A stretch of 64,000 nucleotides of DNA from Actinacidiphila yanglinensis. Lineage in GTDB: Bacteria; Actinomycetota; Actinomycetes; Streptomycetales; Streptomycetaceae. The notes under the pieces are model-generated. The model did no database searches. It saw only the letters and a program-made list of their open reading frames with translations, and was not told the origin of the DNA. Shown one piece after another: positions 53,529 through 62,333 of the stretch. The translations under genes were made by a program, and so were the position numbers. The DNA lies in assembly GCF_900107965.1 (NCBI RefSeq), contig NZ_FNVU01000008.1, forward strand, positions 124,001-188,000. The letters are read 5' to 3'. Within the stretch, counting starts at the first letter, position 1. Each line of letters starts with the position of its first letter.

Positions 53529-54682
53529 CCTCGCCGATGGACGAGGTGCTGCTCCGCAGCCTCACCCCGAGCGTGCTGGCCGTCCTCGTCCGCCGCGGAG
53601 CCGACTTCGCGGCGGCCGAGGACGCCGTGCAGGACGCGCTGGTCGAGGCGGTCCGCGTCTGGCCCGCCGATCCGCCGCGGGACCCGAAGGGCTGGATGGT
53701 CACGGTGGCCTGGCGCAAGTTCCTCGACGCGACCCGGGCGGACGCCGCCCGCCGCCGGCGCGAGGACCGCGTGGAGGAGGAGCCGGCGCCCGGGCCCGCG
53801 CCCGAGGCGGACGACACGCTGCGGCTCTACTTCCTGTGCGCCCACCCGTCGCTGAGCCCGTCATCGGCGGTCGCGCTCACGCTGCGCGCCGTCGGCGGCC
53901 TGACCACCCGTCAGATCGCCCAGGCCTACCTGGTGCCCGAGGCGACCATGGCGCAGCGCATCAGCCGCGCCAAACGGACCGTCTCCGGCGTGCGCTTCGA
54001 CCGGCCCGGCGACGTCGCGACGGTGCTGCGCGTGCTCTACCTGGTCTTCAACGAGGGCTACTCCGGCGACGTCGACCTTGCCGCCGAGGCGATCCGGCTC
54101 ACCCGGCAACTCGCCGCGTCGATCGACCACCCCGAGGTGTCGGGGCTGCTCGCCCTCATGCTGCTGCACCACGCGCGGCGCGCGGCCCGCACGGCGCCCG
54201 ACGGCAGCCTCGTGCCGCTCGCCGAGCAGGACCGCGGCCGGTGGGACATCGCGGCGATCGCGGAGGGCGTCGCGATCCTCCAGGCGGCCCTCGCCCGCGA
54301 CCGGCTGGGCGAGTTCCAGGCGCAGGCGGCCGTCGCGGCCCTGCACGCCGACGCGCCCACGGCCGAGGAGACCGACTGGGTGCAGATCGTCGAGTGGTAC
54401 GACGAGCTCGCCGCCCTGACCGCGAATCCCGTCGTCCGGCTCAACCGCGCGGTGGCCGTCGGCGAGGCCGACGGCCCGCGCGCCGGGCTGGCGGAGCTCG
54501 CCGCGCTGGACGCGTCGCTGCCCCGCTATGCGGCGGTGGCGGCGTACCTCCACGAGCGCGACGGCGACCTCGAAACGGCGGCGCGGCTCTACCACGAGGC
54601 CGCGCGCAAGGCCCTCGACCTCGCCGAGCGCGACCACCTGACCCTCCAGGCCGCCCGGCTCAACACCCTCCTGCGTTCCTGA
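53525..54682 (+). CDS. ECF sigma factor with long TPR-like C-terminal extension (ECF42-like)
   Basis: A 385-aa sigma factor. Region 2 is visible in FAAAEDAVQDALVEAVRVWP and DPKGWMVTVAWRKFLD, region 4 in LTTRQIAQAYLVPEATMAQRISRAKR. Then comes about 200 residues of helical repeat (DUF6596/TPR-like: VLYLVFNEGYSGD, NPVVRLNRAVAV, YHEAARKA). No anti-sigma gene is adjacent; in ECF42 the extension itself controls activity. GTG 53525 is coupled to the YCII stop; ATG 53537 is an alternative. Confidence 0.93.
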   Translation: MTSPMDEVLLRSLTPSVLAVLVRRGADFAAAEDAVQDALVEAVRVWPADPPRDPKGWMVTVAWRKFLDATRADAARRRREDRVEEEPAPGPAPEADDTLRLYFLCAHPSLSPSSAVALTLRAVGGLTTRQIAQAYLVPEATMAQRISRAKRTVSGVRFDRPGDVATVLRVLYLVFNEGYSGDVDLAAEAIRLTRQLAASIDHPEVSGLLALMLLHHARRAARTAPDGSLVPLAEQDRGRWDIAAIAEGVAILQAALARDRLGEFQAQAAVAALHADAPTAEETDWVQIVEWYDELAALTANPVVRLNRAVAVGEADGPRAGLAELAALDASLPRYAAVAAYLHERDGDLETAARLYHEAARKALDLAERDHLTLQAARLNTLLRS

Positions 54683-54973
54683 CGCCGCATCAGGACTTCC
54701 GGAGCCGCGCACGCGCACCACACCGGCACCGGGTCACCCCTGGTGGTGTCGGTCCCGTCCTGACCGAGCGTTGTCGGCGCCGATGCTGCGGTCATCACCC
54801 CCTCGCGCGGCGGCAAGTTGACGATCCGCGCGCGGGGCCTCCTCGACCGCTCTTCAGTGTGCCGGCACCGCCGGCCGGCCCCCGGCGATGCTCGGCGACA
54901 CCGGCCGTTGGCGGCAGCAGCGATCGACCGCGCGAGACCGGCCGCCCGGTGAGAGTGTGCGGCGCGCCGGCGT

Positions 54974-55747
54974 TCACTCGCCGAGGAAGGCGTCGAGCAT
55001 CGGGAGCAGGAGTGCGGCACGGCGGACCAGTTCCATGTGCGTGGTCGCGGGCAGCACAGCCAGCTGGGAATGGGGAATGAGGCGGTGCATCTCGGCCGCG
55101 TGCTCGATGCGTACGAAGTCGGTGTCGCCGATGACCAGCAGCGTCGGGGCGGCGATGCCCTCCAGGTCCGCGCCGGTCCACGGCAGCGGGGCCATGGCGG
55201 CGGCCGAGCACTTGGCCTGGAAGTCCCCGAAGTGCGAGGGGTCGGGGGCGACCCGCTCGTAGGCGGCGCGCATCGCGGCGAAGTCGGCCTCGGTGGGCAT
55301 CCGCGGGGAGGTCCGGTCCAGCCCGGTGATCTCCTGGTGGTAGCCGTCCTGGGCGTAGTGGGTGGCCGCCAGGACCAGCCGGCCGACCCGCTCGGGCCGG
55401 GTGACGGCGATCTGCAGCGCGACGAGCCCGCCGAGGCTGTAGCCGAGCAGGTCCGCCCGCTCGACCCCGAGCCGGTCGAGCAGCGCCCCGACGTCCGAGG
55501 CCAGCCCCGGGACGGTGAGCGGGCGGTCGGTGTCGGCGGTGTGGCCGTGGCCCTGCATCTCGACGGCGATCACCTGGCGCCGGGCGGCCAGCGCCGGCAG
55601 CAGCGCCCCGAAGCTCAGGTCGATGGTGAGCACCCCGCCGTGCAGCAGTACCAGCGGCCGCCCCGTGCCGTCGGCGTCGCCGTGCACCTCGTAGTACATC
55701 TCCAGGCCGTCCACCTCGGCGTAGGCGCCCGGGGTCCGCTCGCTCAT
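54974..55747 (-). CDS. Alpha/beta hydrolase
   Basis: A 257-aa alpha/beta hydrolase: oxyanion HGGVL, nucleophile elbow GYSLGG, acid Asp in IGDTDFV and His in TTHMELV. It could be an esterase, lactonase or peroxidase-type hydrolase; substrate unknown. ATG 55747 has GAAGGAC upstream. Confidence 0.92.
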   Translation of the reverse strand: MSERTPGAYAEVDGLEMYYEVHGDADGTGRPLVLLHGGVLTIDLSFGALLPALAARRQVIAVEMQGHGHTADTDRPLTVPGLASDVGALLDRLGVERADLLGYSLGGLVALQIAVTRPERVGRLVLAATHYAQDGYHQEITGLDRTSPRMPTEADFAAMRAAYERVAPDPSHFGDFQAKCSAAAMAPLPWTGADLEGIAAPTLLVIGDTDFVRIEHAAEMHRLIPHSQLAVLPATTHMELVRRAALLLPMLDAFLGE

Positions 55748-56040
55748 GTGCTGTCCTTCGGGGGGTGCGTGATGTGCTGACGCCAGGGTGGACCGACCCG
55801 GCCCCCGGAACTCATCGGCGCCCGGATCGGAATACCCGCGCGGGTCGCCACCACGGCCCCGGGACTGGTGGGCTCGCATGTCGGGGTGACGCGTATTCAA
55901 GGTCGGCTGACGGGAGTCGTCACGCGGAGCAACCCCGATCGGGTGAGTCACGAACCACCGTCACCCTGACGCATCGTCAGTGGACCGGGCTCAGAAAGAG
56001 CCTCCTGACCAGGGCATATGGAGAAGTGCAACTGGTGTAC
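55748..56040. other. Intergenic region
   Basis: About 290 bp between the hydrolase gene start (leftward) and the immunity-like pseudogene (rightward). The frame that becomes the immunity-like gene stays open through much of it, so a longer start is possible. No other feature seen. Confidence 0.4.
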
Positions 56041-56275
56041 ATGGCTCGGGCCATGTCGGTGACGGGCCGCGAATCGTCCGTTGCACTCCTCCAGAAGGTC
56101 ACGGATGGGCGCTACGCGGACGATGCCCAGGCCGACGCCGTACTGGAGGCGCTCGACCACGTCCACGCCCGTCCGAGCGGCTACGTCGCATCTGATCTTC
56201 CGGCCCGAGGAGCAGGAGCCGACAGCGGCCGAGGTAGTCGAGCAAGCGTCGGCCTACCGTCCGTTCGCGCTGTGA
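56041..56275 (+). pseudogene. Frameshifted colicin/pyocin-immunity-like gene
   Basis: In one frame from ATG 56041 the product reads LLQKVTDGRYADDAQADAVL...HARPSGY; in the next it continues LIFRPEEQEPTAAEVVEQ and ends YRPFAL with a stop at 56273-56275. Joined as ...SDLIFRPEE... the two halves resemble the small acidic colicin/pyocin E-type immunity family (SDLI-P pattern, then a helix before W/YR). At the break (56193-56197) a single TGATC is present; a second tandem copy would restore TCT GAT CTG ATC TTC (S-D-L-I-F), so a 5-nt slippage deletion is the likely cause. It lies 358 bp before a toxin-like gene on the same strand. Confidence 0.6.
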
Positions 56276-56633
56276 CCAAGCGTCAGGTCAGTGGCCATAC
56301 CGGGGTGGCTGCAGTGACGGTGCTCAGGAAGACCTCGCCGCGCCTGTCGTGGTCGAAGGCCGCCACAACCCGCTCGCCGGGGCGCCCCGACGTGCGGTAC
56401 CTCCGCGTCGATGCTGCCGGCTCGCTCTCGTCACCTCCCCGGTTCGTCACCTTCCAGCCCGGCGAGGGCACGTACGGTACCCGCGAGAACGTGCCGCATG
56501 CCCTTTCGCTTGTTGTCGCGCCTGGTCGTCGCCGTCTAGAAAGGGAGCAGATTGGGGAGAGCGTCGGCCCGGCCGGCCACCACAGTGGGACGGACAACCG
56601 GCGCGCGGCGTGGAGTACCGAAGGAGTGAGTAC
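56276..56633. other. Region between immunity-like pseudogene and DUF4157 gene
   Basis: About 360 bp. A leftward open frame covers 56283-56597 but has no recognised family and poor start context. The DUF4157 gene's AAGGAG site is at 56621-56626. Nothing else seen. Confidence 0.4.
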
Positions 56634-58175
56634 GTGCAGGAGCGGAAGCGGGACGTGAGCGTTACGCGGAGGCAGGGAAGCGTGCCGCGCAGGCCCACAG
56701 CGCCGGCGCGTCCCGAAGGACTCGGCACGGTGGCCGCTTTCGGCGGGCAGCTTCTGGGCGGGCCCTCGCCGGCAACCGTCGTTGCCTTACAGCGTTTGGC
56801 CGGCAACGCCACGGTCGCCCACCTGCTGGAGACGCAGCAGCAGGTGAACGGTTCGTCCTCCTGCCATCAGCAGGATGCGCCGGACGGTGGCCCGGTGCAG
56901 CGTCGCATGGCGGCGCACGACGTGCTCGGCCTTCCCGGCCGGCCGCTGCCCGACCGGGAACTGCACGACATGCAGGCGAGGTTCGGCGGCGCCGACTTCA
57001 GCGAGGTACGCGTGCACGACGACGCAGCCGCGAAGAAGTCGGCGCGGGAGATCGGAGCCCGCGCCTACACCTCCGGTAGCCATATCGTCATCGGCGAGGG
57101 CGGCGGTGACCGGCACACCCTCGCCCACGAACTCACGCATGTCCTCCAGCAGCGGCAGGGCCCCGTCGCGGGGACCGACAACGGGAACGGGATGAACATC
57201 TCCGACCCGTCCGACCGGTTCGAGGTCGCCGCGGAGGAGAACGCGCGGCGGGTCATGTCCGGAAGCGCCCCCACGCCCGAACGGGCCACCGACCGGACCG
57301 CCGCACCCGCAGCCGAGCAGACGGCCCAGCGCGCGACGGACGGCGCCGGGGCCGCGCGCACCGTGCAACGCCGCAAGCCCTCGGCCGACGCACCCACGGA
57401 ACACTACGCCGCCAGGGCGCAGGACCACCCCGAATGGCCCGTGTTCCAGAAGATGATGAAAGCCGGCGGATTCCCGGCGGACGTGACCGAGAGCGCCTGG
57501 CAACTGCTGCTGGGCGGAGTCGCCGAGCAGGAGGTCCTGAACCGGCAATCCTCGGACGAGTCGATCGACCCGGCGGAGCGGCGCAAGCTCCGGGCCTCCA
57601 ACACCTGGTACCGAGAGCTCGTCAACCTCGTGGGCGACCACCTGCGGATCACCACTCCCACTCTGGCGCTTTGGTCCGGCGGCTTCGACGTGAGCGTCTA
57701 CGCCCACGGCAAGGGGCACACCTCCCTGGAGTTCACCCGACTCGGAAAGGTCGTCGACCAGCTGGAGCTGCACGCCAACTGGAAGCTCCAGGCGCCCTTG
57801 TGGAACGTCCTGTCCACCGCGTTCGTCGAGCGCGCGACCGGCCCGGTCCACGTGTTCCTGCGGGCGTACAACCCCGACAGCGTCCTGATCGCGCAGGAGA
57901 TCCCCCAACTGCGCATGATCCAGCGGCTCAACCCCGCCGTCACCCTCCGGTGGCACCCGCTCTACACGACGCCCGACGGGAAGATCAAGGAGATCTCCGA
58001 GCGCCTGCAGCTCACCGACAACGCGGAGTACAAGAGCCGTGACAAGTGCGTCGCCGTGATGTACCACTACCTGCTGCGCTTCCACGACGAGAGCAACAGC
58101 AAGGCGTCGATGGCCTTCGGCGAGATGAACGAACTCCTCGCGAAGAACGTCAATCCGAAGGCAGAGATTGTCTAG
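56634..58175 (+). CDS. DUF4157 protein with C-terminal ADP-ribosyl-cyclase-like toxin domain
   Basis: A 513-aa protein in three parts. Residues about 25-60 carry VVALQRLAGNATVAHLL, the short motif common in proteins linked to contractile injection systems. Residues about 95-180 are DUF4157 with a zinc-peptidase-like HELTH (165-169). A linker rich in Ala/Thr/Arg leads to a C-terminal domain (about 250-513) where I see Trp347 (LWS), Glu366 (SLEFTRLG), Trp390 (LWNVLS) and Glu422 (AQEIPQL) in the order and context of CD38 Trp125, Glu146 (TLEDTLLG), Trp189 (FWKTVS) and Glu226. That would make it an NAD-cleaving effector. No signal peptide, so delivery by an injection device is plausible; none is encoded here. 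GTG start with AAGGAG 7 nt upstream. Confidence 0.8.
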   Translation: MQERKRDVSVTRRQGSVPRRPTAPARPEGLGTVAAFGGQLLGGPSPATVVALQRLAGNATVAHLLETQQQVNGSSSCHQQDAPDGGPVQRRMAAHDVLGLPGRPLPDRELHDMQARFGGADFSEVRVHDDAAAKKSAREIGARAYTSGSHIVIGEGGGDRHTLAHELTHVLQQRQGPVAGTDNGNGMNISDPSDRFEVAAEENARRVMSGSAPTPERATDRTAAPAAEQTAQRATDGAGAARTVQRRKPSADAPTEHYAARAQDHPEWPVFQKMMKAGGFPADVTESAWQLLLGGVAEQEVLNRQSSDESIDPAERRKLRASNTWYRELVNLVGDHLRITTPTLALWSGGFDVSVYAHGKGHTSLEFTRLGKVVDQLELHANWKLQAPLWNVLSTAFVERATGPVHVFLRAYNPDSVLIAQEIPQLRMIQRLNPAVTLRWHPLYTTPDGKIKEISERLQLTDNAEYKSRDKCVAVMYHYLLRFHDESNSKASMAFGEMNELLAKNVNPKAEIV

Positions 58176-58180
58176 CCTCG

Positions 58181-58290
58181 CTGTTTCGTAGGCCATCGGG
58201 CTGCGGTGCCCGAGGCGGGAGTGGCGGCGTCGGGTGTTGTAGCGGTGGAGCCATCCGAACGCCTCACGGCGGGCCTCGTGCTGATTGGTC
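58181..58290 (-). mobile_element. IS3-family transposase C-terminal remnant
   Basis: Read leftward this stretch encodes EARREAFGWLHRYNTRRRH followed by SRLGHRSPMAYE, the typical end of IS3-group OrfB transposases (WIxxYNxxRxHSxLGxxSPxxYE). Only about 35 residues remain, the catalytic DDE core is missing, and the original stop is gone. It begins 6 bp after the toxin gene's stop. Confidence 0.85.
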
Positions 58291-58318
58291 CGCGCTCCCG
58301 AACCGGCGCGCGAGCGGG

Positions 58319-59062
58319 TCAGCCGCCCTGGCCGGCGCTGCCGATCGGGCCGACCTCCACGCCCTGGCCGCCGGTGTCCGTGCCGGTGGGCAGCGAGGCC
58401 CGGCCCGGCCAGCGCACGGTGACCGACGTCGTGTCGTCGGGCGCGGTCACCCGCAGCCCGGTGATGCGGGCCCCAGTGCCGCCCGTCGTGTTGAGCGGGT
58501 AGTTGACGTTGAAGTCCACCTCCTGCCCGTTCTTGAGGCTCATCGCGGTGGCCGGGGCACCGACGCGCTTCGCGGACACCGCCCCCACGTTGGTCGTCAG
58601 GTCGACGCCGGCGAACCCGGCGAGCGTGCAGGTCCGGCCGCTGTCGTTCTTCAGCCCCACCGCGACGCTGCCGGCCGGGTCGCCGTCGATGAAGGTGTCG
58701 GTCGCCGTGATCTTCAGGTCGTCGGTGCGGCACTTGCCGCCCTTGCCGCTCGCGTCGGAGCCGATCCCGCCGGACGTGCTCTGCCCGCCGGAGCCGGTCG
58801 TGCCCGTGCCCGAACCGCCCGAGCCGGAGCCGCCGCCCGAGGACGACGTGCCGGTGCCCGTGCCCTGCCCGCCGGAGCCGGTCGCGGCCTGGTCGGAACC
58901 GCCCGTGCCCGAGCCGTCCGAGCTCGCACCGCCGTCCGCGGACGTCACGGTGGTCGAGGAGGTCGGATCGCTCTTCGCCGAACTGTCGTCGTTGTTGCAG
59001 GCGGTGAGCGAGAGTCCCGCGGCGACGATCACGGCGGCGAAGGTGAGCTTGTGGACGCGCAT
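58319..59062 (-). CDS. DUF4232 lipoprotein
   Basis: A 247-aa lipoprotein: lipobox LTAC near residue 22, then a Ser/Gly/Thr-rich low-complexity linker of about 80 residues (GSGGQGTGTGTSSSGGG type), then a C-terminal DUF4232 beta-sandwich starting at KCRTDDLKIT with one conserved Cys pair (CR... TCTLAG). Extracytoplasmic and surface-anchored; function unknown. ATG has GAGGAAG upstream, and five 10-bp repeats lie just beyond. Confidence 0.92.
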   Translation of the reverse strand: MRVHKLTFAAVIVAAGLSLTACNNDDSSAKSDPTSSTTVTSADGGASSDGSGTGGSDQAATGSGGQGTGTGTSSSGGGSGSGGSGTGTTGSGGQSTSGGIGSDASGKGGKCRTDDLKITATDTFIDGDPAGSVAVGLKNDSGRTCTLAGFAGVDLTTNVGAVSAKRVGAPATAMSLKNGQEVDFNVNYPLNTTGGTGARITGLRVTAPDDTTSVTVRWPGRASLPTGTDTGGQGVEVGPIGSAGQGG

Positions 59063-59100
59063 CTTTTCTTCCTCGGTGTCGGTTGGAGGCTCCGGTTGCC

Positions 59101-59150
59101 CGGTGTGAGCCGGTACGAACCGGTGTGGGTCCGTACGAGTCGGTACGAGC
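59101..59150. repeat. Five tandem 10-bp imperfect repeats upstream of the DUF4232 gene
   Basis: The units are CGGTGTGAGC, CGGTACGAAC, CGGTGTGGGT, CCGTACGAGT and CGGTACGAGC, with no gaps (consensus about CGGTRYGAGY). They lie 39-88 bp upstream of the leftward DUF4232 start. The period equals about one helical turn. The rest of the 316-bp gap to 59378 shows nothing clear. Confidence 0.8.
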
Positions 59151-59378
59151 GAGCGTTCCTGATCACCAGGACTCGTCCGACCCGTCAGGCCGTTCCACCC
59201 GACTGCCCGTCAGGACACTCCTGTTACACACCCGCCCCGGGCGCCACACGCACCACCAGCAGGCCGCATCCCACCTCTGATCAGCCGTTCCGGGGCGTTT
59301 CGGGGCGGGATCGCGTGGGAGCGGCCGTCAGAGACGTCGGCCGTACCGGTCCAGCGACCGGCAGCGAGTCCTCGATGC

Positions 59379-61925
59379 TCATGGTTGATGAGGTGTCAGG
59401 AACTCTGATGCGCTCCGGTCGGCGAGGGCGGCGGCTGTACCACGCGCCAGCTCGGCTTCGGCCGGCCTGCCGCACCGCTCCAGAATCGTGGCGTGTTCCA
59501 CCAACATCCCTGAGATATCCGCTGTTTCCACTGCGGCGTCAGCAGTTGCCGTGCGCCCACAGATGTTGACAACAAGGTCAAGGACTTCCCGCGCCGCAGC
59601 CGTGCGTCCGAGCGCCTCCAGGCATAGCGCCCGAACCGCGAGAACCTGAGCCAGATCCTTGTTGAAGGCTGTGGGTCGATCGACCACGAGGCTCTGGTAG
59701 ATCGCCTCCGCCTCCTCGACCGCCCGAAGCGCATCCTGCAACCGTCCGCATCCGAGCAACAGGGCCGTATGTATCAGGAGTCCGGATGGCAACAACGGCC
59801 CGAACGCGTCGGCGTTCTCCTCGGCCAGCCGACGATAGCTGGCGACCGCTGCCTCCGAGATCGCGCATGACTCCTCGGCGCGGCCCAGCATTCCCAGACA
59901 CACGGACTTGAACGTCAGTGCAGCCGCGATGTCATCGCTGTCCACGTCCACAGCGCCGTCACCGGCGCCCGCCACGGACAAGCTCCGATAGATGGCGACG
60001 GCTTCGTCAAGCGCCGGCAGCGCCTCTTCCGTGCGCCCGACGAAGAACAAGGCTCCGCCATGGTTCACCAGCGTGTCCGCGAAGGTGCGGCCGTACGTGG
60101 AAAGGTCGCGGTCGGCCAGTACACGAAGGAGCGTGACCGCCTCCTGGGCGGAGGTCACTGCCTCTACCGAGCGGCCAACGCGTACCAGGGAACCGGTCAA
60201 TCCCATCAGGCTGCTGGCGAGTTCGTACGTGAACTCTCCTGGCGTCTCGGCTTCCAGGCGCCGGAAGATGGTGACAGCATCCGTGATTGCCGCAATGGCC
60301 TCCGCGTCGTGACCCGCATTCGAAAGCCTGGTGCCGAGGCGGATGAGCCGGGATGCGCGGTTGCTGCTGCCCGGCGAGGCGAGGTGCGCGATCCGACGCG
60401 CAATCACCACCGCCGGTTCGGCGAGAGCAAGCGTGCGGCCCGGGATGATGCTGTCAAAAGCCAGCAAGGTCGCCGCGTCGGTCTCCTCCTCCACTGCCTG
60501 CGCGATGAGACGGCCGACAGCAGGGTCGGTCTCGATCGCGACGGTGATCAGCGGCGGGACCAGCACGTGCGGAAAGGCGCCCAACGCTTCCTGGAGCCAG
60601 GTGGTGACGCGGCTGTCGGTCTGGGCGGCGCGCACGGCAATGGTCAGCGCGCGTAGCAGGCGCCGCGACTCGAGCGCCGCAAGCAGTGACCGCAACGGGC
60701 CCGGATCATCGGCCAGCAGCTCCCCGATGAGCCGCTCGGCGAGCCGGTCCGGCTGTAATGAACCCAGCCATTCCGGGTGCTCGTCAGTTCTGCCATCCGA
60801 ACCGGCCGGGTACAGGTCGCGCAGCCAGCGCGCAGTCCTTCCACGGAGTTCCGGTGACGCGACGAGATCGGGAACATGCCTGAGCAGATCGGCCGCAGTG
60901 GCCTCACTGTTGGCGCCGATCCATGTTCCCAGCGCGACCGCTCGGCGTTCCACGCCCGGATCGAGGAGGAGCGCGCGGGCCCGGGCCGATTGGTGCCAAT
61001 AGCGCGCTTCATGCCGAAGCAGACGACTGAAAACCTCGGTGCCAACGCCAAGTGCTGCGGTCACATCCGATCCACCCTGTTGTTCCACCACGGCCAGCAA
61101 GGCCGCTGCGTGCAGGGCAAGGATGACAACGTTCGGCTCGTGATCCGCGATGACCGCATCGGGCGGAGGAAGGCCGAGCCTCGCGGCAAACGCACTCACC
61201 GCATCGACGAACGCTTCTCCACAGCTGCTGCCGGGCATCGCCTCGAGAGCGAGCGGTGGCGACGCGGTCAATGCCTCACTCAATGAGTCGTCGCAGCTAC
61301 CGAGGAGTTCCTCCCACCACTCCCCGGCGCTACGCGCCAGGAGCAGAAGCCGAAACGGCGGCTGGTCCGGCAGGCTCGCTGCGGCCCGCACCAGTTGCAG
61401 CAGGCCCGTCCTTGTCTCGGCGTAGTCGACAACCAAGAGCACCGATTGTCCCAACTCGCCCGCGATACGGACGGCATCGGCCTCCCCGCCCCGACGCACC
61501 CATCGCGTCTGCCATGTCCCGGCAACAAGGTCGCGTCCGAGTTGCACGGCCAGACGGGTCTTTCCGACGCCACCCTCCCCAGTGATCAGCCGCACTTTCT
61601 GCTGCTGAGGAGTCAGGCACCATCGAAGCAACTCCGCCGACTCCGGCCGACGGCGAAAGGGGACGACCTCGTTCTCCGGCCGCAACAGATCCGTGATGCT
61701 CGCGGTCACGGCGAGCGGACTCACCGGCTGAAACACGGATTTGGCGCGTTCAGCCGTCGCCACGCGACCGTCCCGTCGCCTCATTGCTGCCTCCAGCAGC
61801 ACCGGCGTCAGAAGCCCACCCAATCCAGTTGCGGCACCGATCCATGCTCCTGCCCAGAAGCCGAGCACGATCGCCGCCACCACTGCACCACCGGCCAGAG
61901 CGATGACCCGCGTATCAACCCGCAT
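59379..61925 (-). CDS. Membrane-anchored STAND-type NTPase with TPR-like repeats
   Basis: An 848-aa protein. Residues about 7-45 form one or two membrane helices (VIALAGGAVVAAIVLGFWAGAWIG); then a P-loop ATPase with GEGGVGKTR (Lys122) and Walker B SVLLVVDYAE; then a helical middle region; then TPR-like repeats from about 530 to 830 (units such as EAIAAITDAVTIFRRLEAE, EEALPALDEAVAIYRSL, DALRAVEEAEAIYQSL). This architecture fits STAND signalling ATPases, some of which act in phage defence or stress sensing; no effector domain is recognised. Base composition is visibly less GC-rich than neighbours, hinting at horizontal transfer. Confidence 0.85.
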   Translation of the reverse strand: MRVDTRVIALAGGAVVAAIVLGFWAGAWIGAATGLGGLLTPVLLEAAMRRRDGRVATAERAKSVFQPVSPLAVTASITDLLRPENEVVPFRRRPESAELLRWCLTPQQQKVRLITGEGGVGKTRLAVQLGRDLVAGTWQTRWVRRGGEADAVRIAGELGQSVLLVVDYAETRTGLLQLVRAAASLPDQPPFRLLLLARSAGEWWEELLGSCDDSLSEALTASPPLALEAMPGSSCGEAFVDAVSAFAARLGLPPPDAVIADHEPNVVILALHAAALLAVVEQQGGSDVTAALGVGTEVFSRLLRHEARYWHQSARARALLLDPGVERRAVALGTWIGANSEATAADLLRHVPDLVASPELRGRTARWLRDLYPAGSDGRTDEHPEWLGSLQPDRLAERLIGELLADDPGPLRSLLAALESRRLLRALTIAVRAAQTDSRVTTWLQEALGAFPHVLVPPLITVAIETDPAVGRLIAQAVEEETDAATLLAFDSIIPGRTLALAEPAVVIARRIAHLASPGSSNRASRLIRLGTRLSNAGHDAEAIAAITDAVTIFRRLEAETPGEFTYELASSLMGLTGSLVRVGRSVEAVTSAQEAVTLLRVLADRDLSTYGRTFADTLVNHGGALFFVGRTEEALPALDEAVAIYRSLSVAGAGDGAVDVDSDDIAAALTFKSVCLGMLGRAEESCAISEAAVASYRRLAEENADAFGPLLPSGLLIHTALLLGCGRLQDALRAVEEAEAIYQSLVVDRPTAFNKDLAQVLAVRALCLEALGRTAAAREVLDLVVNICGRTATADAAVETADISGMLVEHATILERCGRPAEAELARGTAAALADRSASEFLTPHQP

Positions 61926-62333
61926 GCGGGAAATTATCCCTTACAGAGCGTCAGGGCCGCGACCGCTGTGCATGCTCGCGGACCGCCGCCCGACGGACCG
62001 GAATCGCGTGAAGCCTTCGGACCATGTCCTATGAGCTCGTCACAGGATCGTGTCGAGGTGTCCTGGTCGGGCGTGACCGATGTACTGATGCGGCCGTCAC
62101 GCGGACCGGCTCAGCGTCCGCAGCGCCGGCCGGCACACAGCGTGGCGAGCGGCAGTTCGGCGCCGAGCGCCATGGCGACCGCGGTGCCAGAGGGCTTTGC
62201 CGGTGGCGTGCCGCATGCCCGAGCGGGCCTCGCTGATCCGGACACCCGTCCACGCGCGTCACCGTGTCGCCCGCGACTACGAACGCGATGCCTCCGTCAG
62301 CGACGGCTGCGCTCCGCCGGGTCGCCGTCGGCA
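61926..62333. other. Intergenic region upstream of the STAND gene
   Basis: About 400 bp. It should contain the STAND gene promoter. Open frames here have no recognisable family and unstable composition. It may hold decayed coding sequence, but I cannot identify it. Confidence 0.35.

Noticed and set aside
56283..56597. Leftward open frame of about 105 codons between the immunity-like pseudogene and the toxin gene
   Set aside because: No recognised family, no clear ribosome-binding site. It could be the end of a decayed gene, but there is no support.
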